Positions 35,347 to 44,076 of a DNA stretch of 64,000 nt are shown piece after piece. Source of the DNA: DASWUZ01 sp036401375 (GTDB taxonomy: Bacteria; Acidobacteriota; Terriglobia; Terriglobales; Acidobacteriaceae). Position 1 is the first letter of the stretch; every line of letters starts with the position of its first letter. Where the stretch lies: positions 1 to 64,000 of the forward strand of contig DASWVB010000002.1 in the NCBI GenBank assembly GCA_036401375.1. Reading direction: 5' to 3'. The position numbers were made by a program, and so were the translations under genes. The notes beneath the pieces are model-generated. The model saw only the letters and a program-made list of their open reading frames with translations. It searched no databases and was not told where the DNA came from.

Positions 35347-36483
35347 TCAGGGGTATGAGCGCTGCTTCCAGGTCGTCTGCCTGCCGCGCAGCTTCTGGAC
35401 GAGTGCGTACCACTCGAGGATCAGCAGCAGTAGAACGCCGAAGGGATGGAGCAGCGCACCGGCCGGGCGCTGCTGGAAGCGCGCCGCGGAGAGCAGGCGG
35501 GGCAGGTAAGAGAGGATGAGGGCGACAGCGGCGATCCGGGCTGCGCCATGTCTGTGACTTGCCAGCGCGACAGACAGGATGATTGCGGGCAGCACCTGCC
35601 CCGCACCGAGCAGCAGGGTGAAGGGCACGATGCGGGCGGGAGCGGCGAGGCCTTCAGTGGCATTCTTGGCGAGCCCGCGCCAGACCTCGCCGGCGCTGCG
35701 GTACATCCTGCAGGTAGCGAGGGATGTGATGTCGGCAAGGTCGGTGCGGAAGCCGTGCTCGCGGAAGAGCGCGGGCAGGCGGATGCCGTCGTGCATGGTG
35801 GTGCGGATAGCGGCGTGGCCCCCGCTGCTTTTGTAGGCGGCGCGGTCGACGAGCAGGAACTGTCCGCAGCCTGCTGCATACGAGGGCGCCAGGGTGCGGC
35901 GCATCATGGCCAGCGGCAGAAAGCCGAGCAGCACGAAGTGGATGAGCGGCAGCAGAAGCCACTCGAGGGGAGTTTCCGTCTGCTGCAGGGGGAAGCCGCT
36001 GACCAGCTTCGATCGCGAGTCGATCAGGAAGGCGGACATGTCGGCGATCGCAGAGGGCGAGAGCCGGACATCGGCATCGACGAAGCACAACACTTCGTTG
36101 CGGGCGAGCGAGGCGAGCACCCAGCAGGCGTGCTGCTTGCCGTTCCATCCGGCTGGCAGCGGGGGAGCTGGTTCGAGGCGCACCCGATGATCGCAAGATG
36201 CTATCTCGTTCACGATCGAGGCGGTGCAATCGGTCGAGCTGTCGTCGAGCACGATCACTTCAAAGTCGATGCCGGTTGAGGCGAGCGCGGTGTTTAACGC
36301 GTTGGCGATTGAGAGTTCCTCATTCCTTGCCGGGATCAGCACGGAGACGCTGGGCAGGGTGCGGTTGGCAGCCGTCGCCGGGGGGCGGTAGAGAGGTAGA
36401 TTCCAGAGAAAGATCGCGGTGGGGAGGAGCGCGCAGATCAGGCTGATCCAGGCGAGCGTATCGAGCAGCGGCGAGGCGGTCAT
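35347..36483 (-). CDS. Family 2 glycosyltransferase, CrtQ-like
   Basis: A 378-residue membrane glycosyltransferase. One N-terminal TM is followed by the GT-A core: SVLIPARNEELSI, the VIVLDDSSTDCT motif and the metal-binding FVDADVRLSP. Two to four TM helices follow at the C-terminus. It resembles the 4,4'-diaponeurosporenoate glycosyltransferase of staphyloxanthin synthesis, which adds glucose to the carotenoid acid. It lies last in the carotenoid gene row, 84 bases after the acyltransferase. HpnB-like hopanoid glycosyltransferases are close relatives, so the substrate rests on context. Confidence 0.8.
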   Translation of the reverse strand: MTASPLLDTLAWISLICALLPTAIFLWNLPLYRPPATAANRTLPSVSVLIPARNEELSIANALNTALASTGIDFEVIVLDDSSTDCTASIVNEIASCDHRVRLEPAPPLPAGWNGKQHACWVLASLARNEVLCFVDADVRLSPSAIADMSAFLIDSRSKLVSGFPLQQTETPLEWLLLPLIHFVLLGFLPLAMMRRTLAPSYAAGCGQFLLVDRAAYKSSGGHAAIRTTMHDGIRLPALFREHGFRTDLADITSLATCRMYRSAGEVWRGLAKNATEGLAAPARIVPFTLLLGAGQVLPAIILSVALASHRHGAARIAAVALILSYLPRLLSAARFQQRPAGALLHPFGVLLLLILEWYALVQKLRGRQTTWKQRSYP

Positions 36484-36567
36484 GGCAGCATTGCCGGGGC
36501 GGTGAAGGGCACGGCCGAGGTGATCATGCGTTCAACACCGGCGTGTTTGTGGGCACGGCCAGGCCGG

Positions 36568-37548
36568 TCATGGGCGGCGAATGCTTCCATGCTCCGGCCT
36601 GTAGACCTCGCCGCGAAGCTTCGCGCGCATTCGCTGCCAGGTGTTGTAGACTCCCGCGACGCCGGCTGCGCCGGAGAGCAGGGTGTGGAACGCGGCAGGA
36701 TTGCGAGCTGTGGACAGGGTCGCCAGTTCATCTAAAGTGCGGGCCATGGCTGCCTTGAGGCGGGTATTTGCTTCTTCCGGTGTGTGGCCGCTTTCAAAGG
36801 CCAGCGGATGGCCTATGTTTACAAGAATTTCGGGCAGGCGTTCCTGCCAGAAGGTGTATTCAAAGGCTACAGGGAGGAGCACGGCGTGGGGCAGGCGCGA
36901 GATCAGAGCTCCCAGGCCGGGCTTGAAGTGGAGCGGCCGCGTTCGCACGTCAGTGAAAGCGCCCTCAGGAGGCACCCAGAGTACTCCGCCACGCGAGAGG
37001 GCGGCCACTGAGGAGCGAAGGAACTGGGCCGCTCCGCGCGGAGTGCCGGCCTCGACCGGGAACATGCCCAGGCGGCGGAAGAAGCTGTAGTGGGCGAGTG
37101 CGGCGGAGTCCATCGGGCCGTAGTGTTCAGAGGCCGGTAGCAGACTGGTAGCCACGATGAGGCTGGTGAGCGGGTCCCACCAGGAGGGGTGGTTGATGTA
37201 GAGGATGAGCGGCGCTGCAGGGTGGCCTGACGCCGGTTGCGGGCACCGCTCGCGATGGGCGATGCGCAGAGCGTGAAAGTGACGGCGCAGGTAGACGCGT
37301 ACGTACATGCGAAAGAGCGCCAGCAGGCGCGGCGAGGGAGGGTTGAGGTCTGCTTTGCTGCTGTGGGTTCTGCTCTTGGAGCGCTGCGGGGTGGAGGGAG
37401 CCTGCGGCTCCGGGCAAGTGGAGGGAGCCTGCGGCTCCGGGCAAGTGGAGGTAGCCTGCGGCTCGGGCGAGGCCGAGGTAGCCTGCGGCTCGGGGGGCCT
37501 GCGGTTGTCGTCCGTCATGTTGTGGACCGGGGCCGGCCGTGCACTCAC
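36568..37548 (-). CDS. 1-acyl-glycerol-phosphate-type acyltransferase, CrtO-like
   Basis: A 326-residue PlsC-family acyltransferase. The catalytic NHPSWWDP box (H-x4-D) lies near residue 119 and the PEGAFTD substrate motif near 195. In staphyloxanthin synthesis the last step is acylation of the glucosyl carotenoid, done by an acyltransferase; context suggests that role. The first 65 residues are odd: a Pro/Glu/Ser/Thr-rich tail with four near-identical nine-residue units. The start overlaps the stop of the desaturase by four bases (ATGA-type). The acyl donor is unknown. Confidence 0.8.
   Translation of the reverse strand: MSARPAPVHNMTDDNRRPPEPQATSASPEPQATSTCPEPQAPSTCPEPQAPSTPQRSKSRTHSSKADLNPPSPRLLALFRMYVRVYLRRHFHALRIAHRERCPQPASGHPAAPLILYINHPSWWDPLTSLIVATSLLPASEHYGPMDSAALAHYSFFRRLGMFPVEAGTPRGAAQFLRSSVAALSRGGVLWVPPEGAFTDVRTRPLHFKPGLGALISRLPHAVLLPVAFEYTFWQERLPEILVNIGHPLAFESGHTPEEANTRLKAAMARTLDELATLSTARNPAAFHTLLSGAAGVAGVYNTWQRMRAKLRGEVYRPEHGSIRRP
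37391..37498. repeat. 27-bp tandem repeat, four copies, inside the acyltransferase gene
   Basis: Copies at 37391, 37418, 37445 and 37472. The first two are identical; copies 3 and 4 differ at a few bases. Each codes for nine residues, units of the CPEPQAPST type, near the acyltransferase N-terminus. The repeat keeps frame. Confidence 0.93.
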
Positions 37549-39101
37549 GACGTGGCGGCCAGCCGCTGCTCAGCGCCAGTGCGTGCCGCGGCAGCTTTGT
37601 CTGTGCCGCGATAGCGCTGGTCCAGGGCGTCGGCTGCGATCCATCCCGACATGAGGACCATGGGCATACCCGGGCCCGGGTGCGCGGCTCCTCCGGCGAG
37701 GAAGAGCCCGTCGAGTTCGGTGCTGGCGTTGGCGGGTTTGAATGCTCCGTTCCACAGGCCGTGGCTGGAGAGGCCGTAGATCGCGCCGTTCAGCACCTTG
37801 TAGCGGTCGTGAATGTCCTGCGGAGTGAGGGCGTGCTCGAAGACGATGCGCTCTTCGACGTCGGTGAGGCCGGCGGTGCGCTTGAGCTTGTCGAGGATGA
37901 CCTGCCGGTAGGCCGGAAACATCTTCTTCCAGTCGTGATGCGATCGCAGGTAGGGGGTGTGAACGAGGACGTAGAGGGCGTCTCCGCCGGCGGGTGAGGT
38001 AGCGGGCTCGGTGCCGCTGGTCGAGGCGAGGTAGCAGGTCGGATCGGGGGCCGGTTCGCCGAGATCGTAGATGTAGCGGAACTCCTCGTGAGCATTGCCG
38101 GAGAAGACGAAGTCGTGGTGGGCGAGGTGCTCGTAGCGGCGGTTAAGTCCGAGGTAGAGGACGACTCCTGAACAGGCCGGCTCGTATTCGCGCTGCCGGT
38201 CAAAGGTGCGGGCGACGTCGCCGCCGATCAGCTCGCGGTAGGTGCGGACGGCGTCTTCGTTCGAGACGATGGCGTTGAAGTCGTGGCGTTCGCCATCGTC
38301 GGTGACGAGGCCGGTGACCTTTCGATGTTCGGTAAGAATACCGCCGATCTCAGTCGACGTGTGAAAGCGGACACCGAGTTCGCGACCCAGCTTGACGAGC
38401 GCTTCAGGGACCATACGCGTACCGCCCATGGGGTACCAGATGCCCTCCTCCGACTGCATATGAGCGATGGAGCAGAGGATCGCGGGTGAGGCGTCGGGGG
38501 AGGAGCCGACGTACTGCACGTAGTGATCGAGCATCTGCGCGACCTGGGTGTCCTTGATGTAGTCGCGGATGGTACCCGACATGGAATGGCCCAGACGCAT
38601 GCTCATAACATCGCGCAGCACGTTGAGATCGAAGGCTCCTCCGAGCTGGAAGGTGTCGCGCATCGATCCGATGGAGCGCCAGAAGAAGAAGCGGTCGGAG
38701 ATGTTGTGCAGCTTGCGGGAGAGCTCCATGAAGTGGACGTACTTCGCTCCCATGCCGGGCTTGCGCTCGTCGAGCGATGCGGCCATAGCGGGGACGTCGT
38801 GCTTGAGATCGAGGACCGCTCCATCGTCGAAGAAGCAGCGCCACTGCGGATCGAGGCGGACCATGTCGAGGTAGTCCGACATGGTGCGGCCCGCCTCGCA
38901 GAAGACGCGATTCAACACCGAGGGCTGGATGAGGATCGTCGGACCCATGTCGAAGCGAAAGCCCTGCTCAGCGAGGACTGCGGCCTTGCCGCCGAGCCAG
39001 CTATTCTTTTCGAAGACCTCAACTTCGTAGCCGCGGGCCGCCAGAGTACAGGCGGCCGAGAGTCCTCCCAATCCTGAACCGATAACTGCAACGCGCATCA
39101 A
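37545..39101 (-). CDS. CrtP/CrtNb-like carotenoid oxidase (phytoene desaturase family)
   Basis: A 518-residue FAD enzyme. The Rossmann start VAVIGSGLGGLSAACTLA and the ENSWLGGK-type loop (EKNSWLGGKAA) bind FAD, and the C-terminal FLAGGAAHPGPGMPMVLMSG motif is that of bacterial CrtI/CrtN-type desaturases. In this order, after a desaturase and an aldehyde dehydrogenase, it is probably the terminal-methyl oxidase of the C30 pathway (CrtP-like), making the aldehyde. This is by position and family; the sequence alone does not separate CrtN from CrtP. Four-base overlaps with both neighbours show a tight operon. Confidence 0.85.
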   Translation of the reverse strand: MMRVAVIGSGLGGLSAACTLAARGYEVEVFEKNSWLGGKAAVLAEQGFRFDMGPTILIQPSVLNRVFCEAGRTMSDYLDMVRLDPQWRCFFDDGAVLDLKHDVPAMAASLDERKPGMGAKYVHFMELSRKLHNISDRFFFWRSIGSMRDTFQLGGAFDLNVLRDVMSMRLGHSMSGTIRDYIKDTQVAQMLDHYVQYVGSSPDASPAILCSIAHMQSEEGIWYPMGGTRMVPEALVKLGRELGVRFHTSTEIGGILTEHRKVTGLVTDDGERHDFNAIVSNEDAVRTYRELIGGDVARTFDRQREYEPACSGVVLYLGLNRRYEHLAHHDFVFSGNAHEEFRYIYDLGEPAPDPTCYLASTSGTEPATSPAGGDALYVLVHTPYLRSHHDWKKMFPAYRQVILDKLKRTAGLTDVEERIVFEHALTPQDIHDRYKVLNGAIYGLSSHGLWNGAFKPANASTELDGLFLAGGAAHPGPGMPMVLMSGWIAADALDQRYRGTDKAAAARTGAEQRLAATS

Positions 39102-40726
39102 TGCTGCTTCCTTTCAGGGTGTTGCGGCTTTGCCGGGAGCCCGGCGGCGCCGGAGCTGTTTCGCTGGAACGTGGTGACGGCTTTCGCGAGCCGGAGTGCT
39201 CCGGAGAACCGCGCAGGCAGTCCCCGTGAGTGCACGGCCTGGATGTAGGCGGAGAAGAGCTCGGCGTGGGCCGGGCCGGTCGGCAGGTAGGGGGTGAGAT
39301 CGCGGCTGCGCTGGATGAGTACGGTCTTCGGTGCTGTCATCTCGAGCAGGCCCTCGCGGCCACGGGTGACGCCAAAGCCGCTGGCGCCGCGGCCGCCGAA
39401 GGGCGCGCGAGGATCGGCAGTCGACACGATGATGTCGTTCACCAGCACCACGCCTGCCCGGATGCGGGAGGCAAGACGGATCGCGTCCTGCTCCTCGCCG
39501 AAGATCGCGGCGGTCAGCGCGTAGGGACAGGCGGAGTAGGCATCGAGGGAGGCTTGCTGGCCGGCTGCCTCGATGATTGAGAGCACGGGCGCGGCGATGT
39601 CCGTCTGCGCGACGGCCATGCCGGGCTTTGCTCCGGCGATGAGGATGGGCCGCACGGCGTCGCCATCGACTGCTCCGCACAGCAGTGTTGCGCCTGCCTG
39701 CTGAGCCTTGACGAGCAGGTTGCGCAGGCTTTGGGCCGTGCTGGCCGGCAACGGGACCGGTGCGATGGCTGCGAGCAGGGGCAGGAGCTTTAACTGCAGC
39801 CGCTGCGCTGTTTTGCGCGAGGCGAAGAGCCGGCGTGGGGCCATGCAGGTTGCGGAGCCGTTCAGCCGCAGGCCGAAGGCTATGGCGGCTGCGGTACGGG
39901 TCAGGTCGGCGCTGTCGAGGACGAAGACAGCGTCGCAGCCGGAGAGTTCCATGACGGAGGGCGTCAGAGTGTCTGCCAGTTCATGCAGCACGGCGCGGCC
40001 TGTGGCGGCCGAGCCGGTGAGGATGACTTTGTCCACTCCGCTACGTATGGCTGCGGTTGCCGCGCCGGGCGAGTCGTCGAGCACCCGCAGCAGCAGGGGA
40101 TCAAGTCCTGAGGCGTTCAGCAAGTCGCTGAGAGCCCTGGCTGCCGCCGCCGAGCCTCCTGGTGCCGGCTTCCATAAGACAGCGTTGCCTGCGGCGAGAG
40201 CTTGCAGGGCCTGCGCTCCGGGTAGAAATAGCGGGTAATTAGCGGGCGCGACGATGAGCACGGTGCCGAGCGGCTCGCGTTCGACTTTGAGGGAGACGCC
40301 GCGCAGCCAGAAGGGGCGGCTGCCCTCTCCGGCGTAGCGCGCGCCCAGGATCGACCTAGCCTCGCGCTCGAGGAAGCGGCAGCTCTCGATAAGGGGCAGG
40401 ACCTCGGCTGCAAGGGTGTCTGCAAGGGTGCGATGGAGGCTGCCTGCAGCCTCGAGGGGAACGGTGGCCGCCAGCGCCTGGGCTCCGGCTGCGATGCGAC
40501 CGCGAAGTTTGCGCAGGGTCGCGAGGCGTCTGCGTACCGGCAGGCTTGCCCAGGCCTGCTGCGCCCTGCGTATCTCGGCTACCGGCAGGGCGGACAGGGG
40601 CAGAGGCTCCAAAGCGAAGCCGGTCGACAGATCGGAGCAGTACTCGTCCCCCGCTGCAGGCAAGGTCGTTATTACCGGGGTTTCAGGTTTCGCGGCGGGC
40701 GGGGTAGCCTCTGCCATGATCTTCAT
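39098..40726 (-). CDS. Aldehyde dehydrogenase, carotenoid-type (AldH-like)
   Basis: A 542-residue NAD(P)-dependent aldehyde dehydrogenase. The VAPANYPLFLPG segment carries the active-site Asn, ILTGSAATG is the cofactor loop, MELSGCDAVFVLD holds the general-base Glu, and the catalytic Cys is in GSATCMAPRRLF. In staphyloxanthin synthesis such an enzyme turns the carotenoid aldehyde to the acid; its place between two desaturase-family genes supports this. Four-base overlap with the downstream gene and 30 bases from the upstream desaturase. The catalytic Cys is in TC-M rather than the more usual GQ-x-C context, as in some CrtNc-like enzymes. Confidence 0.83.
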   Translation of the reverse strand: MKIMAEATPPAAKPETPVITTLPAAGDEYCSDLSTGFALEPLPLSALPVAEIRRAQQAWASLPVRRRLATLRKLRGRIAAGAQALAATVPLEAAGSLHRTLADTLAAEVLPLIESCRFLEREARSILGARYAGEGSRPFWLRGVSLKVEREPLGTVLIVAPANYPLFLPGAQALQALAAGNAVLWKPAPGGSAAAARALSDLLNASGLDPLLLRVLDDSPGAATAAIRSGVDKVILTGSAATGRAVLHELADTLTPSVMELSGCDAVFVLDSADLTRTAAAIAFGLRLNGSATCMAPRRLFASRKTAQRLQLKLLPLLAAIAPVPLPASTAQSLRNLLVKAQQAGATLLCGAVDGDAVRPILIAGAKPGMAVAQTDIAAPVLSIIEAAGQQASLDAYSACPYALTAAIFGEEQDAIRLASRIRAGVVLVNDIIVSTADPRAPFGGRGASGFGVTRGREGLLEMTAPKTVLIQRSRDLTPYLPTGPAHAELFSAYIQAVHSRGLPARFSGALRLAKAVTTFQRNSSGAAGLPAKPQHPERKQH

Positions 40727-40756
40727 CCTGCTCTCTCCTCACTGCGCGACGGCCGG

Positions 40757-42295
40757 CTAGACGGCGGCGCTGAGCGCAATCTCGTCGGGTGCGACGTTCC
40801 ACTGCGGCTCGACCTTCAAGTCCTCCAGCAGCAGGCGCGAGGTAATCCGCGCGGACTCAAAGATGACGGGCAGGCCAGAGCCGGGATGAGTGCCGCCGCC
40901 AACCAGGTAGATGCCTTCGGCGTCCTCGAAGCGGTTGTGCGGGCGCAGATGAAGCATCTGTCTGAGAGTATGCGCCATGCTGAATGTGGCTCCCTTGTAG
41001 AGGCCGTAATCCTGGTTCCAGTTCTGTGGAGTGCACATGCGTTCGGTGCGGATGCGACTCTCCACATTCGTGATGCCGATCTTTTCCAGCTGTTTGAGGG
41101 CAAGGCTGCGGAAGCGATGTTGCTCCTTTGACCAATCGACGTTGGAGTGCTCGTGGGTGACCGGCACCAGCACGTACAGGGTACTCGCGTCGCGGGGAGC
41201 AAGGGTCGGGTCGGTGACGCAGGCGTTCTGCACGTAGAAGGATGGGTCGTCTGAGAGGACGTGGCCCTGCTCGATGTCGTGCAGATTTTGCCGGTAGTCT
41301 TTTGCCAGGTAGATGGTGTGGTGGGCGACGTCGTCGTAGCTGCCGTCGACACCCAGATAGAGCATGAATGTCGAGCAGGAGAAGCGCTTCGAGGCAATAC
41401 GCTTGTTAGTCCACTTGCGGCGCATGCGTTCGGGAACGAGGCGGCGCATGGCTTCCGGGAAGTCGGCGTTGACTACGACGGCGTCGGCGCGCAGGGTTCG
41501 CTCCGCCGTCCGCACGCCAGCGGCCTTGCTGGCGTCGAAGAGGACCTCTTCGACTGCCTCGTCGAGCAGGATGGTCACACCCATCTCCCTGCAGGCGCGG
41601 GCCATGGCGCGGGTCACGGCACCGCAGCCGCCGATGGGGTGGAAGACTCCATGCTCGTATTCCAGAAAGGACAGGATGCTGAAGAGGCTGGGGCAGGTGA
41701 AGGGTGACATGCCTAAATATTTTGACTGGAAGCTGAAGCCAAGGCGGATGCGTTCGTCGCTGAAGTAGGTCTGCAGATCTTTGTCGAGCGACTTCCAGGG
41801 ACGCAGCAGGGGGAGCAGCTTCAACATGCTGGGTCTGAGCAGATCGCGCCAGCTCTCGAACGGCGTCTCAAGGCAGGGAGTAAAGGCCTCGAGCTTGGCA
41901 CGGTTGTCATAGAAGAACTTGTGGAAGTTGCCGGCATCTTCGGGGCAGAGCCGGGCGATGGCCTGCTCCATGCGGTCGAGGTCGGGAGTTGCAAGGAGAT
42001 CGCCTCCGGAGCCGAAGATGAGGCGGTACTGCGGGTCAAGCCTCTCCATCGGCACTTCTGAATCGAAGTCGCGGCCGGAGGCAGCAAAAATCTCCCGCAG
42101 TATCCGGGGGTAGAGAAAGAACGTGGGTCCGGTATCGAACTTGAACCCGTCCTGAGTAAGGGTGGAGGTACGTCCTCCTACGCTCGGCTGCTTCTCTACG
42201 ATGGTGACCTGGACGCCGGATTTTGCAAGGAGCATGGCAGCAGCGAGGCCGCCGGGGCCGGCTCCGATGATCACGACACTGCGTGGTTGCTTCAT
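40757..42295 (-). CDS. CrtN-like carotenoid desaturase
   Basis: A 512-residue FAD desaturase of the CrtI/CrtN family. It begins VVIIGAGPGGLAAAMLLAKSG, then EKQPSVGGRTSTL, and ends with YLVGGGTHPGSGLPVIFESAR, the family C-terminal motif. In C30 pathways CrtN dehydrogenates dehydrosqualene or squalene to the coloured polyene. The ATG at 42295 has a perfect AAGGAGG site nine bases upstream, so the longer frame to 42442 is discarded. It is the first gene of the operon; no phytoene or dehydrosqualene synthase is in the window, so the precursor must come from elsewhere. Confidence 0.87.
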   Translation of the reverse strand: MKQPRSVVIIGAGPGGLAAAMLLAKSGVQVTIVEKQPSVGGRTSTLTQDGFKFDTGPTFFLYPRILREIFAASGRDFDSEVPMERLDPQYRLIFGSGGDLLATPDLDRMEQAIARLCPEDAGNFHKFFYDNRAKLEAFTPCLETPFESWRDLLRPSMLKLLPLLRPWKSLDKDLQTYFSDERIRLGFSFQSKYLGMSPFTCPSLFSILSFLEYEHGVFHPIGGCGAVTRAMARACREMGVTILLDEAVEEVLFDASKAAGVRTAERTLRADAVVVNADFPEAMRRLVPERMRRKWTNKRIASKRFSCSTFMLYLGVDGSYDDVAHHTIYLAKDYRQNLHDIEQGHVLSDDPSFYVQNACVTDPTLAPRDASTLYVLVPVTHEHSNVDWSKEQHRFRSLALKQLEKIGITNVESRIRTERMCTPQNWNQDYGLYKGATFSMAHTLRQMLHLRPHNRFEDAEGIYLVGGGTHPGSGLPVIFESARITSRLLLEDLKVEPQWNVAPDEIALSAAV

Positions 42296-42579
42296 CCCAC
42301 TTGCCTCCTTGCCGCGCTCAGGAGGTAAGACACTGAGGATGAGCGACTTCTGCCTGTGTACCCGCCTGGTTTTACCTGCATGTTGTCGTACGATGCGACG
42401 CGGGAGAGTGACGCGAGGTACATGCTTCACAGCGGGCGGCATTTTGTTGCCCCTGCCAAATATGCCCTGCCTTGTGTGCTGCGTAGGGTGTTTTCAGGGG
42501 TGAGGAGGTGGCCTTCGGGATTTCCCAGGCCGGGCGCAGGCGAGCTGACGCGGCGATAGAGCTGGTGCAGGTCGCGGCG

Positions 42580-43014
42580 TCACGCCTGCTTTCGGAGCAG
42601 CCACAGAGAGCCCGAGATCACCAGCCATGCCCCCATCGCCAGCGAAAACGTGAGGCCGGAGCTATGCAACGGCAGGTAGCGCCACATCATCAGCGCGAAG
42701 GCGCACAGGCCGATGCTGCCCAGTGTGGCGCCAAGAGCATCGAGAGCCGCTGCCTCTCGCCCGCGTCGCGAACCATCGCTGCCGACCTTTTCCTTCTTCT
42801 CCTTCTCATGCTTCTCGAGCATGGTGGCCGCAGCGGGGAAGATGGCCGGGAAGGCCAGGAAGAGGCCGCCGGTGATCGGGCCGAAACGTTTTGCGATGAG
42901 GCCGGCGCATACGGTCGCGAGTCCACCGAGGCCGAAGCGAAGCAGGTGTTCATGCGCCCTGGTGCCTCTAAGAGCCGATATGTTGAATTCGATCTTCAAG
43001 AGGCGCCCCTTCAC
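42580..43014 (-). CDS. DUF3147 family membrane protein
   Basis: A 144-residue protein with about four TM segments. A GLIAKRFGPITGGLFLAFPAIF segment carries the family fingerprint of a TM helix with GPxxGG. A charged cytoplasmic stretch rich in Lys and Glu (HEKEKKEK) splits the two hydrophobic halves. The gene overlaps its paralogue upstream by four bases. Such proteins come in pairs, so a heteromer is likely. Function unknown. Confidence 0.75.
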   Translation of the reverse strand: MKGRLLKIEFNISALRGTRAHEHLLRFGLGGLATVCAGLIAKRFGPITGGLFLAFPAIFPAAATMLEKHEKEKKEKVGSDGSRRGREAAALDALGATLGSIGLCAFALMMWRYLPLHSSGLTFSLAMGAWLVISGSLWLLRKQA

Positions 43015-43352
43015 CCGAGCAGCAGAAAACGCAGTCCCAGGGAGATGCCAAGCCAGGCGGGAAGCAGGGCGAGTGTCGCTGCGGTGGCCCCTACCTTGAA
43101 GCGGGTGAGCACCTGGCTGACCAGGTAGGCATAGAGGCAGAAGGCAATCGCTCCGAGCGCCATCGATCGCGCCTCGATGGACGCATATATCTTGCCCTGG
43201 TGCGCGATGGTGAGCCCGAGGGTGGCGAGCGCGATGGACGGCGCCGCGCCAAAGAGACCTGCGAAGCTCTTCGGCCGCAGGACCTCTCCCAGCAGTGAAA
43301 AAGTGCAGATCACCGAGCCGCCGATCAGGAAGCGGAGAAGCATCTCCTCCAC
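43011..43352 (-). CDS. DUF3147-like small membrane protein
   Basis: A 113-residue protein with about four TM helices, starting LLRFLIGGSVICTFSLLGEVLRP (first 12 shown as LLRFLIGGSVIC). The GLFGAAPSIALATL segment aligns with the FGPITGGLFLAFPAIF part of its neighbour, so the two are probably diverged paralogues. It overlaps the downstream gene by four bases and lies 17 bases after ppa. No function can be given. Confidence 0.7.
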   Translation of the reverse strand: MEEMLLRFLIGGSVICTFSLLGEVLRPKSFAGLFGAAPSIALATLGLTIAHQGKIYASIEARSMALGAIAFCLYAYLVSQVLTRFKVGATAATLALLPAWLGISLGLRFLLLG

Positions 43353-43369
43353 GTTTCTCCTCCCTCTGC

Positions 43370-43945
43370 CTAGGCGGCCTTCCTGCCGGCCTTTTTGGCC
43401 TGCTTCTGCGAGGCCTTGATCAGGTCCATGCCCTCGTCCGCCTGCTTGCAGCCGAGCAGCCTGTACTCCTTGCCCTCGAGCTTGTGGAAGTTGACGAAGA
43501 AATCCTGCAGCTCGCGGAGGAACTGCTCGGGCAGGTCATCGAGCTTGCGAATGTTGGAGTACATGTGGTTGGCCTCAGCGATGGCCACGAGGCGGTCGTT
43601 GCGAACTCTCTTCCTGCCGTCGACCTGTTCGCCCTCGATCACGCCGATGAGCCGGGACTTGACCAGGCACCCTGCGAACGCGGGCTCGTCCATCAGGACC
43701 AAGACATCGATCGGGTCGCCGTCGTCGGCCAAAGTCTGAGGAAGGAATCCGAAGTCATGGGGGAAGGACATCCCGGCCGGGAGGACCTTTTTGAGGGCGA
43801 AAATCTCCTGCTCCGGATCGAAGGAGTACTTGTTGCGGCTCCCTTTAGGAGTCTCGATGATGACCTGGAGGACCTCTTCTTTCTTGAGGATTGGCTGCAG
43901 CTGGGTGGGATCGCTAATGCCCTTGGAGCCGTTCTTCTTGCTCAC
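43370..43945 (-). CDS. ppa: Inorganic pyrophosphatase (family I)
   Basis: A 191-residue soluble enzyme that hydrolyses pyrophosphate and drives biosynthesis forward. The active-site motif DDGDPIDVLVL is present, with ETPKGSRNKYSFD, FPHDFGFLPQT and the AIAEANHMY-like later region. Length is near the family norm of 170-200. It is the first gene of a short row with the two DUF3147 genes; the 17-base gap suggests co-transcription. Confidence 0.93.
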   Translation of the reverse strand: MSKKNGSKGISDPTQLQPILKKEEVLQVIIETPKGSRNKYSFDPEQEIFALKKVLPAGMSFPHDFGFLPQTLADDGDPIDVLVLMDEPAFAGCLVKSRLIGVIEGEQVDGRKRVRNDRLVAIAEANHMYSNIRKLDDLPEQFLRELQDFFVNFHKLEGKEYRLLGCKQADEGMDLIKASQKQAKKAGRKAA

Positions 43946-44076
43946 CTACATTCCTCCGATTGTGAATAGAATGTTACAGCTCTTCAGAGGGCTGATCGGG
44001 CGCGGCGGTTGCCAGCGGAATCTGTTTGTCAGGGCGGAGGTAACTCTCGCGGTAGTGGGGGATAGAGAGCTTCGCG

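Noticed and set aside
42296..42579. Operator for a carotenoid regulator before the crtN-like gene
   Set aside because: An imperfect inverted repeat around 42385-42400 is too weak and no regulator gene is adjacent.
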